From NCBI GenBank assembly GCA_020429465.1, contig JAGQLH010000032.1, forward strand, positions 1-13,428: a stretch of DNA of 13,428 nt, given 5' to 3'. The DNA is from Candidatus Dojkabacteria bacterium (lineage in GTDB: Bacteria; Patescibacteriota; Dojkabacteria; B142; WJKM01). The position numbers and the translations under genes are program-made. Below the pieces are notes generated by a model. The model was not told the origin of the DNA. It did no database searches and saw nothing but the letters and a program-made list of their open reading frames with translations. Numbering within the stretch: the stretch's first letter is position 1; every line of letters begins with the position of its first letter. Of the stretch, positions 7,623-13,428 are shown in pieces.

Positions 7623-9325
7623 TAGACAAAATTGTGTTTAGAAAGGTATCTTAAAACTTGTTCAACACATTCATCAACTCCCTGTTCTGCTGGATGTAGT
7701 TCAATTTCTGGTTTTTTGGGTTCTTCGTAAGGTGCTGATATACCAGTGAAGTTTTTAATTTCACCCGACCGGGCTTTTGCATAAAATCCTTTTCTATCTC
7801 GTCTCTCACACACTTCTAACGGAGTATTAACGTATACCTCTATGAAATTTTCAACTTTTAATCGAACTGATTGACGTTGCTTTTCGTAGGGAGAAATAAA
7901 AGAGCAGAGTACTGCTACATTATTCCTACTTAGTAATTTTGCTACAAATCCCACTCGTTTAATATTTTGATCTCTATCTTCTTTTGAAAAGGAAAGATCA
8001 CTTGACAATGATTCTCGTACAACATCACCATCGAGGAGCTCGACCGGGACACCCTTATCTTCAAGCAATTCATACAATCGTTCTGAAATTGTACTCTTAC
8101 CTGATTGTGAAAGACCAGTAAACCACAATACAAAACCTCTGTGATTATTAAAGTTAGTATGTTGGTGACGTTTGTATAAATCATCAACAAGTACATTTTT
8201 CTTCTCGGTAAGGATCGCATATACTTCTGGCCGTAGAATGTACTCAGGGGGTTGTTGTTTTTCTTTTATCCAGTTCCGCATCTTTGTACCACTAATCGAA
8301 ATTACTTCGGGAGAATCGTCATCATCACTAAAAATGAACTCCTTTGTTTTTTTATCAACTACGGTACCTTCAAACTTTAGTATTTCTATACCAAGATCTT
8401 CTTTGGAGATTTGGTTGAAGATTTCTTGTGCATCATAACGGCCATAATAATTTCCGACTCCTGCATGATCTCTTCCAACAATAAAATGAGTACAACCAAA
8501 ATTTCTTCTAATCAAAGCATGCATAATTGCCTCACGTGGTCCTGCATATCTCATCTTAAGAGGAAGTATTCCAAGGAATGCTTTATTTTTTGGGTAATAT
8601 TTATCAATAAGAACTTCATAAGCAGAAATGATGTACTCGTCTTTAAAGTCATCGAGTTTCTTTTCACCAATGACGGGATGTACAAATAATCCATCAATTT
8701 CTTTTAAGGCCTGCATTTGAATATGTTCATGTCCTCGGTGAGGAACATTCCGTGTTTGGAACCCTGCTATTGTTTGCCATCCTCTTCCTTTAAATATTCT
8801 TCGAGTTTCTTCGGGAGTAAAATTGTGTTCTGGAAATAGTTCTTTATCATCGACGAGTAGCGAGATATCTCCTCCTATTAAATAGTCTTTCATTTGATAG
8901 ACATCCTCAACTCCAGGATGTAATTTGTCATTAGTTCCGAAGACAGCTTCAACAAATAAATCCTGATCATAGGAGTAAATTTCAATATCCGAAAGAAGAG
9001 CAAAAGGATTGCCAGTGTGGTCAAGAATAATTACTGATTTTTCTTTATCAAGTTCCTTTTTTTTCTTTTTATCAATATCTAATACAATAGGTATAGACCA
9101 TACATTACCATCAGTAAGTCGCATAGAGGTAAGTACCGACTTAAACTCCTTCTTTCGTAAGAATCCAGTAAGAGGGGAGTATACCCCAGTAGCAATATTA
9201 CGAATATCTTTCTTCTGTTCGATAGATTCGAGCGTAATAGTTTTGTAATCTCGTAGAGAACTTAAAATTACATCAGCTTGTTCCAAAGAAAGAATCCTAT
9301 TTACAAGAGGGAATTGTTTATTCAT
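7622..9325 (-). CDS. sat-cysC: Bifunctional ATP sulfurylase / APS kinase (PAPS synthase)
   Basis: A 567-residue fusion that turns sulfate and two ATP into PAPS, the sulfate donor for sulfotransferases. ATP sulfurylase spans about 1-385: FQTRNVPHRGHE (189-200, with Gln190, Arg192, Asn193 and both histidines), MRYAGPREAIMHA (258-270), VGRDHAG (283-289) and ISGTKMR (344-350). The cysteine cluster that binds zinc in some bacterial enzymes is absent. APS kinase spans about 395-567: P-loop GLSQSGKST (404-412), LDGD (431-434), FIEVYVNTPLEVC (494-506) and FTGISAPYE (526-534). The intact P-loop argues for an active kinase, unlike the allosteric domain of fungal sulfurylases. Domain order matches Aquifex, not animal PAPSS. 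Start choice: ATG 9325 overlaps the CysQ stop by 8 bases (ATGAATAA); the frame continues only to a TTG at 9337. A run of eight A residues lies at Lys86-90. Confidence 0.95.
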   Translation of the reverse strand: MNKQFPLVNRILSLEQADVILSSLRDYKTITLESIEQKKDIRNIATGVYSPLTGFLRKKEFKSVLTSMRLTDGNVWSIPIVLDIDKKKKKELDKEKSVIILDHTGNPFALLSDIEIYSYDQDLFVEAVFGTNDKLHPGVEDVYQMKDYLIGGDISLLVDDKELFPEHNFTPEETRRIFKGRGWQTIAGFQTRNVPHRGHEHIQMQALKEIDGLFVHPVIGEKKLDDFKDEYIISAYEVLIDKYYPKNKAFLGILPLKMRYAGPREAIMHALIRRNFGCTHFIVGRDHAGVGNYYGRYDAQEIFNQISKEDLGIEILKFEGTVVDKKTKEFIFSDDDDSPEVISISGTKMRNWIKEKQQPPEYILRPEVYAILTEKKNVLVDDLYKRHQHTNFNNHRGFVLWFTGLSQSGKSTISERLYELLEDKGVPVELLDGDVVRESLSSDLSFSKEDRDQNIKRVGFVAKLLSRNNVAVLCSFISPYEKQRQSVRLKVENFIEVYVNTPLEVCERRDRKGFYAKARSGEIKNFTGISAPYEEPKKPEIELHPAEQGVDECVEQVLRYLSKHNFV

Positions 9326-10109
9326 GTGTTTTTTCAAGAAATTGAGTTACAAGTTGTTTATTTGCAGCCAGCACTCCGTAGGGATTTTTAGAATTTTCTT
9401 TTGCGTAGTTTAGAGGTTTCCCATTCACACCTGACATTATTCCACCTGCTTCTTCAATAATGATCTGGGCAGCGGCAGAGTCCCATTCACTAAGATAGGG
9501 TGTTGGGTTGAACATCATATCAAATGATCCTTCCGCAACTTTACATAATTTTAGTCCGTTACTTCCAAAATGCTTCATGTTGGTTATCCCTGTTTTTTCG
9601 AGGTAGGGAGTAAATATATCTCCAAAATGATTCCTGCTTACCACCAGAGATGCTTCTGCTAAAGATTCCTGATTACCAATTGATAGTTCATGTACTGTTC
9701 CATCACCCAGACTTACAAACGCGCCTTTATTTTTCTCTGCATAGTAAAGGTAACCCAATGCAGGTCCATAGATAACACCAAGAATCGGCTGTTTGTTCCG
9801 AAGTAAACCAATCATGACACAAAATTCCCCATTTTTCTGTATAAAATCTTTTGTTCCATCTATAGGATCAACTACCCAGAGGTATTCATTCTCAAGGATA
9901 GAGAGATCATCTTCTGTTTCTTCTGATCTAATAGCGATTTTTGTTTCTTTCAGCACTTCATGTAGTACTTTATCTGCAGCTATATCAGCCTCTGTGACTG
10001 GCGATTTATCTTCTTTCTCTTCAATTGAAAATTCACGAGCATAAATAGGCATAATTACATCGCCTGCTTTTTTAGCTGCTCTAATCGCTGTTTTTAGAAA
10101 AGGTTCCAT
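9318..10109 (-). CDS. cysQ: 3'(2'),5'-bisphosphate nucleotidase (PAP phosphatase), CysQ type
   Basis: A 263-residue member of the lithium-sensitive inositol-phosphatase superfamily. The metal-binding residues are all visible: Glu63/Glu64 in RSEETED, Asp81 and Asp84 in DPIDGTKDF (81-89), and Asp210 in SEWDSAAA (207-214). It also has KSPVTEADIAAD near the N-terminus, typical of CysQ. CysQ removes the 3'-phosphate of PAP, the product of PAPS-using sulfotransferases, giving AMP and relieving product inhibition. Its position just before the PAPS synthase gene, with an 8-base overlap, and in the same operon as a sulfotransferase supports this role over inositol phosphatase. It begins 6 bases after the rmlA stop. 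Confidence 0.92.
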   Translation of the reverse strand: MEPFLKTAIRAAKKAGDVIMPIYAREFSIEEKEDKSPVTEADIAADKVLHEVLKETKIAIRSEETEDDLSILENEYLWVVDPIDGTKDFIQKNGEFCVMIGLLRNKQPILGVIYGPALGYLYYAEKNKGAFVSLGDGTVHELSIGNQESLAEASLVVSRNHFGDIFTPYLEKTGITNMKHFGSNGLKLCKVAEGSFDMMFNPTPYLSEWDSAAAQIIIEEAGGIMSGVNGKPLNYAKENSKNPYGVLAANKQLVTQFLEKTHE

Positions 10110-10115
10110 GTGTTG

Positions 10116-10853
10116 TTAAATTACAAAGTAATTTGGATTAGATTCTTGTAATTCCTTTGCCCAGACAGTTGCATTGTATAAATTATCGAAGGTACCCGTA
10201 TCGAACCATTGTCCTGTAAGTATTTCGTAATTCAAAGTTCCATTAGTTAGGTAGGTATTCAATAAATCAGTTATTTCGAGTTCACCTCGGTCTGACGGTT
10301 TCTGAGTTTTAATCTTTGAGAAACAAGTGTTATCAAATATGTATAAGCCAGTTTGTCCGTATTCTGATTTTGGTTGCTTCGGTTTCTCCTCAATTTTTAT
10401 GAGGGTTCCATTAGCATCAAATACAGGGCAACCAAGCTGACGAGGATCATCAACTTCCACAAAGAAATCAACCGCACCAGAACCTGAGAAATTTTTAATA
10501 TGAGAGGTAACATCATCCTCAAAAATATTGTCCCCAAGAACTAATGCTACTGGTTCGTCATCAGCAAAATCTTCTGCTAAAGAAAGTCCATGTGCTAGTC
10601 CATCCGGCGATTCTTGTATTCCGTAGGTAACGCGAACCCCAAATTTTTTTCCAGATTCAAACAATCGGACATAATGACCAGCATGACTCGGTGAAGTAAT
10701 GATCATTATGTCGTTTATTCCAGCTTTAACCAGAAGATTAAATGGATAGTAAATGAGTGGTTTATTGTATACAGGTAGTAGTTGTTTATTTGTTACGAGG
10801 GTAAGGGGTTGTAGTCGAGATCCAGTACCACCAGCTAATATTACACCTTTCAT
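10116..10853 (-). CDS. rmlA: Glucose-1-phosphate thymidylyltransferase, short form
   Basis: A 245-residue nucleotidyltransferase making dTDP-glucose from dTTP and glucose-1-phosphate, the first step to dTDP-rhamnose. The signature VILAGGTGSRLQPLT (4-18) and KQLLPVYNKPLIYYP (23-37) hold the nucleotide- and phosphate-binding residues. LGDNIFEDD (about 106-114) carries the metal-binding Asp, followed by EEKPKQPKSEYGQTGLY and GELEITDLLN further on. Enterobacterial RmlA is about 290 residues; this one ends after WFDTGTFDNLYNA plus a short helix, so it lacks most of the C-terminal segment that forms the allosteric dTDP-rhamnose site. Feedback control may therefore differ. The start ATG follows a 76-base spacer containing two palindromes, the widest gap in the operon. 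Confidence 0.93.
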   Translation of the reverse strand: MKGVILAGGTGSRLQPLTLVTNKQLLPVYNKPLIYYPFNLLVKAGINDIMIITSPSHAGHYVRLFESGKKFGVRVTYGIQESPDGLAHGLSLAEDFADDEPVALVLGDNIFEDDVTSHIKNFSGSGAVDFFVEVDDPRQLGCPVFDANGTLIKIEEKPKQPKSEYGQTGLYIFDNTCFSKIKTQKPSDRGELEITDLLNTYLTNGTLNYEILTGQWFDTGTFDNLYNATVWAKELQESNPNYFVI

Positions 10854-10868
10854 AGTTTCATTTTTTAT

Positions 10869-10884
10869 CCCTGCGGAGGCAGGG
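10869..10884. repeat. Palindrome 1 of an inverted REP-like pair
   Basis: A perfect six-base-pair stem with a four-base loop, CCCTGC-GGAG-GCAGGG, in the spacer upstream of rmlA. It is unusually GC-rich for this window. No T-run follows on either strand, so it is not a standard intrinsic terminator. In the operon RNA it would read with loop CUCC and end 15 bases before the rmlA ATG. Confidence 0.7.
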
Positions 10885-10903
10885 TCTCTTGGGTATTAAA
10901 TAG

Positions 10904-10923
10904 ATTCTCACCTCCGTGAGAAT
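10904..10923. repeat. Palindrome 2 of an inverted REP-like pair
   Basis: A perfect eight-base-pair stem with a four-base loop, ATTCTCAC-CTCC-GTGAGAAT, six bases after the stop of the NRS/ER-like gene in transcription order. Its core CCTCCG is the reverse complement of the CGGAGG core of the first palindrome 20 bases away, so the two elements sit head to head. In the operon RNA the loop is GGAG. No T-run follows. Confidence 0.7.
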
Positions 10924-10929
10924 GATGAG

Positions 10930-11760
10930 TTATAGTAAATTTTTCTTATAATCTTGTAAAATTTCTGGTAATCGCTCGTGGATTTCAGGTAAAACTATGC
11001 CTTCATCTTCTAGTTTTTTTGTAGATAATACACAGTTTGATCTTCCAGCCTTTGTCACAGCTTCTAATTCTTTTAAAGAAAACAGTTCATATTCGAAATT
11101 GGAATCAATATATTTTTTGTACATATCTAAGATTTCTGCATGAGTGATATGTCCTGGATTTACAACATTGTAGATACCAGTTTTTTCCATAGTAATTAAT
11201 TTTAGAGTAGCTTCAACAAAATCAGGTATTACAGAAATGGAATTAGGTACGGAGATAATTTTTTCATAATGAGTAATTTTCCAGAGTAGGTTTCGGGGCT
11301 GTGGATTTTCATCTATTGGCATTCGGAGTCTTACCTGTAGCAGTGGGAAATAACTGAGCATTTCTTCAGACCAAGCTTTTGTTTTCGAGTAAAAACTTGG
11401 TATTTGATTTGGATCTGGTTTATCTGTTTCTGAGTATGTGTCTTCTGATCCTCCTTGATAAATACAGCCACTACCAATATGTACCATTCGAATCTGATGT
11501 TCAATGCATACCTTGGAAAGTACGAGTGGTCCTGTTACATTTGAATAAAGAGTTTCTTTCTTGTGATCTTCACACCAATCAATATTTGGTTTCCCAGTTT
11601 TTCCAGCAGCATTAATTACAATATCAGGTTTTTCTGTTGCGATTATAGTTTCAACCTCCGAAATGTTACCAATATCGGTTGAAGTGATCACAGCACTTGG
11701 ACCAAGTTTTTCTAGGAATTTGGTACCAATATATCCTTTGCCAAAAATTAAATATTTCAT
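10930..11760 (-). CDS. NRS/ER-like nucleotide-sugar 3,5-epimerase/4-reductase (RmlD-related)
   Basis: A 276-residue short-chain dehydrogenase that probably converts dTDP-4-keto-6-deoxyglucose to dTDP-L-rhamnose. It has the N-terminal dinucleotide-binding motif IFGKGYIG (5-12) and the catalytic YSKTK (Tyr124, Lys128). Outside these it reads much more like the plant NRS/ER (UER1/RHM C-terminal) bifunctional enzymes than like RmlD: INAAGKTGKPNIDWCEDHK (49-67), GSGCIY (96-101), VRLRMP (143-148), PRNLLWKITHYEK (155-167) and NPGHITHAEILDMY (201-214). Cys99 and Lys161 fall where the plant enzymes have residues implicated in epimerisation. No separate rmlC is in the window, which agrees with one enzyme doing both steps. 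The similarity is judged from remembered family motifs, not a search. It starts 5 bases after the Nudix stop. A reductase-only RmlD with rmlC elsewhere is the alternative. Confidence 0.85.
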   Translation of the reverse strand: MKYLIFGKGYIGTKFLEKLGPSAVITSTDIGNISEVETIIATEKPDIVINAAGKTGKPNIDWCEDHKKETLYSNVTGPLVLSKVCIEHQIRMVHIGSGCIYQGGSEDTYSETDKPDPNQIPSFYSKTKAWSEEMLSYFPLLQVRLRMPIDENPQPRNLLWKITHYEKIISVPNSISVIPDFVEATLKLITMEKTGIYNVVNPGHITHAEILDMYKKYIDSNFEYELFSLKELEAVTKAGRSNCVLSTKKLEDEGIVLPEIHERLPEILQDYKKNLL

Positions 11761-11765
11761 AGAAG

Positions 11766-12278
11766 CTATTTGTTTTGTAGTTCTTTAATAAGTTCGATTT
11801 GAGATGCAAATGCTAATTCTTCGAGCGGGACATCCCTAAGATTATAGTACAGAATATCGTCGAGCTCATCAGAAATTGAATCTAATTCATAAGTTGCTAG
11901 TTTTGCAGTAAATATTACACAGAGAGTAGAGTAGGTAATTCCTTTATATTCGTAAGTATCAAATTTTGAGGTGAGGTAGTGTATGTCGGATAGTGATACA
12001 GAGAGTTCTTCCCTAACTTCACGTTTGAGAGTTTGTTCGAAAGTTTCATTGTGCTCACAAAATCCACCAGGTAATCCTAATTTCCCTTGTCCAGGATTTT
12101 TTGCTCGTCGAGTAAGTAATAATTTATCTTCAGGCGAAAATGTTACCAGTGCTATACACGGTGAGGGATTGAAATAAAGGATGAATTCACATTGGGAACA
12201 TAATAATTTACCTTCTGATACTTCAGAAATAGTTTCTCCAGAACAATGTGGACAGAATGTGAACGGATTGCTATGCAT
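11766..12278 (-). CDS. Nudix hydrolase with N-terminal zinc ribbon
   Basis: A 170-residue protein. A zinc ribbon lies at the N-terminus (CPHC at 9-12, CSQC at 27-30), then a Nudix domain. The Nudix box starts at GFCEHNE (GX5E) and continues through TFEQTLK to REVREELSV, with all catalytic Glu/Arg residues present; the usual Gly near its end is Ser. GLPGG just before it is also typical. Nudix enzymes hydrolyse nucleoside diphosphates linked to another group. A zinc ribbon in front of the fold is seen in NADH pyrophosphatase-like and related members, but this protein is shorter than NudC. Its substrate cannot be read. Its place between rmlB and the NRS/ER-like gene, 5 bases upstream of the latter, suggests a nucleotide-sugar or housekeeping role. 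It may equally be a passenger gene. Confidence 0.87.
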   Translation of the reverse strand: MHSNPFTFCPHCSGETISEVSEGKLLCSQCEFILYFNPSPCIALVTFSPEDKLLLTRRAKNPGQGKLGLPGGFCEHNETFEQTLKREVREELSVSLSDIHYLTSKFDTYEYKGITYSTLCVIFTAKLATYELDSISDELDDILYYNLRDVPLEELAFASQIELIKELQNK

Positions 12279-12331
12279 TGTTAAATAATGAGAAGTAAAT
12301 TACTAGTAAGAAGAGAAAGATCTAATAGAAT

Positions 12332-13303
12332 TTAGCTAGTAATTAGTTCTTCCCACCAGCTCTGATTATCTTTATACCATTGAATAGTTTTCTCAATTCC
12401 TATCTCAAAGCTTACCAGCGGTGACCATTTCAATTCTTCCTTAATTTTTGAAATATCGATAGCATATCTTCTATCATGTCCTTTTCTGTCCTCGACAAAT
12501 TCAATATACGAGGTATCTTTTTCAAATGTTTGTAGTAAATGCTTTGATATCTCTAGGTTAGTTTTTTCGCTTTCACCTCCAACACAGTACTGTTCTCCAA
12601 TTGTCCCTTTTGTTAATACCTGCCATACAGCTTCTGCATGATCTTCTACGTAGAGCCAATCACGGATATTTAATCCATCACCATATACAGGCACCTTTTT
12701 ATCTCGTATTAGGTTAGTAATAAATAGAGGAATTAATTTTTCTGGATACTGATAAGGACCATAATTATTTGATGAATTTGAAATTGTTGTTTGTACACCA
12801 TATGTTTCAAAATATGATTGGACAAGATGATCAGCGGCAGCTTTTGAAGCACTGTAGGGACTTCGAGGAGCATAAGGTGTGTTTTCATTGAACTTGGGAT
12901 CATCTATCTCAAGTTCGCCAAATACCTCGTCCGTGGAAATATGGTGGAATCTCAAATCGTATTCAAGCGCGATTTGTAGTAATGTTCCAGTCCCAAGTAC
13001 ATTCGTCTCGATAAAAATCTGAGGTGCCTCAATTGATCTATCAACATGTGTTTCAGCAGCAAAATTGACAATAGTATCAATTGATTGGTCTTTTACAACT
13101 TCTCGTAGGGTCTTTCCATCACGTATATCTCCGCGCACAAATTGATAACGATCATCATGTTCGATGGACTGAAGATTTGAAAGGTTTCCAGCGTAGGTAA
13201 GGTTATCGTAATTAACAACATGATCAACTAGATTCTTCTCTAGGATGTATCGAATAAATGCTGAGCCCATAAACCCTGCACCACCAGTTATGAGTATATT
13301 CAT
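12332..13303 (-). CDS. rmlB: dTDP-glucose 4,6-dehydratase
   Basis: A 323-residue extended short-chain dehydrogenase converting dTDP-glucose to dTDP-4-keto-6-deoxyglucose, the second step of the rhamnose pathway. The NAD-binding motif GGAGFMGS lies at 7-14, NFAAETHVDRS at 80-90, the catalytic STDEVFG at 123-129 (Thr124, Asp125, Glu126) and YSASK at 150-154. Downstream are SSNNYGPYQYPEKLIP and the substrate-binding RKGHDRRYA near residues 273-281. All are diagnostic for RmlB over UDP-sugar epimerases. Length is slightly below the enterobacterial enzyme but complete. It appears to be the first gene of the operon: 125 bases without a recognised gene lie upstream, containing promoter-like sequence. 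A 53-base gap separates it from the Nudix gene. Confidence 0.94.
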   Translation of the reverse strand: MNILITGGAGFMGSAFIRYILEKNLVDHVVNYDNLTYAGNLSNLQSIEHDDRYQFVRGDIRDGKTLREVVKDQSIDTIVNFAAETHVDRSIEAPQIFIETNVLGTGTLLQIALEYDLRFHHISTDEVFGELEIDDPKFNENTPYAPRSPYSASKAAADHLVQSYFETYGVQTTISNSSNNYGPYQYPEKLIPLFITNLIRDKKVPVYGDGLNIRDWLYVEDHAEAVWQVLTKGTIGEQYCVGGESEKTNLEISKHLLQTFEKDTSYIEFVEDRKGHDRRYAIDISKIKEELKWSPLVSFEIGIEKTIQWYKDNQSWWEELITS

Positions 13304-13428
13304 AGTGAAAAAATTTATTTATACATGAGGGTATTATAAAGGATTCCTAGGATAATAATAGGAAAAGTGAAATAAATTCAGTCAAAGTTAGCTTAGTTTT
13401 AAGTTATAATTACTGATACTATGTAATA
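13304..13428 (-). promoter_or_regulatory. Putative promoter region of the glycan operon
   Basis: These 125 bases upstream of rmlB hold no recognisable gene and are very AT-rich. On the minus strand a perfect TATAAT lies at 13333-13338, about 29 bases before the rmlB ATG, which would give a short leader. No good -35 stands 16-18 bases ahead of it. A TTGACT at 13380-13385 is 19 bases from a second -10-like TATTAT (13355-13360). A plus-strand TATAAT at 13405-13410 could serve a gene beyond the window. Such AT-rich motifs occur easily by chance in this composition, so the exact start site is uncertain. The location is supported mainly by the absence of any upstream gene. Confidence 0.35.

Noticed and set aside
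9326..9337. Upstream TTG extension of the PAPS synthase gene (four more codons)
   Set aside because: ATG 9325 forms a typical ATGAATAA overlap with the CysQ stop; the TTG offers no better context.
10916..10924. Strong Shine-Dalgarno-like GGAGGTGA on the minus strand upstream of rmlA
   Set aside because: It lies about 60 bases from the rmlA ATG with no start codon at a suitable distance and is part of a palindrome.
12298..12344. Nine-base inverted repeat (AATTACTAG ... CTAGTAATT) spanning the end of rmlB and the gap to the Nudix gene, considered as a terminator
   Set aside because: The arms are AT-rich and 29 bases apart, no U-run follows in the transcribed direction, and one arm is within coding sequence. 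Chance is likely in this composition.
113..13303. UGA recoded as glycine (as in Gracilibacteria/Absconditabacteria), suggested by the lack of TGA stops
   Set aside because: All genes are full length under the standard code, with GGN used normally at conserved glycines and no in-frame TGA breaking a family domain.

Overview
This AT-rich bacterial window is a surface-glycan gene cluster. Its main part is one tightly packed minus-strand operon of ten genes (13303 down to 3024). Their gaps and overlaps run from an 11-base overlap to 76 bases. A shorter plus-strand group (1-3037) converges on it. Genes are compact, stops are TAA or TAG only, and no gene start has a clear Shine-Dalgarno sequence. 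Together with the short thymidylyltransferase and the YfhO-type membrane protein, this suggests a Candidate Phyla Radiation (Patescibacteria) genome or a similar uncultured lineage. That placement is an inference and rests on no marker gene. No stretch longer than 300 bases lacks a gene.

Plus strand: the last ~32 codons of a membrane protein (flippase-like end), a small DUF1801/YdhG-type protein, and an 839-residue YfhO-family membrane protein. The YfhO gene ends 14 bases inside the 3' end of the opposing operon.

Minus strand, in transcription order: (1) dTDP-rhamnose supply: rmlB (12332-13303), a zinc-ribbon Nudix hydrolase, a reductase that closely resembles plant/viral NRS/ER bifunctional 3,5-epimerase/4-reductases rather than ordinary RmlD, and a short rmlA. 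No rmlC is present, and the NRS/ER-like enzyme would explain that. (2) Sulfate activation and recycling: a CysQ-type PAP phosphatase and a fused ATP sulfurylase-APS kinase (PAPS synthase). (3) Export: an O-antigen-type ABC permease (Wzm) and its ATPase (Wzt) with a C-terminal carbohydrate-binding extension. (4) Assembly: a single polypeptide joining a PAPS-dependent sulfotransferase to a family 2 glycosyltransferase, then a second GT2 with a C-terminal membrane segment.

Taken together, the genes read as a self-contained module that makes dTDP-rhamnose, makes PAPS, adds sugar and sulfate to a lipid-linked glycan, removes the inhibitory by-product PAP and exports the product through Wzm/Wzt. 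No sulfate-reduction genes (cysH, cysI/J) lie in the window, so sulfate activation here appears to serve glycan sulfation rather than cysteine synthesis. The most notable points are the sulfotransferase-GT fusion, the NRS/ER-like enzyme in place of RmlC+RmlD, and the possibility that sulfate is the chain-end mark read by Wzt. A pair of inverted REP-like palindromes lies between the NRS/ER-like gene and rmlA.
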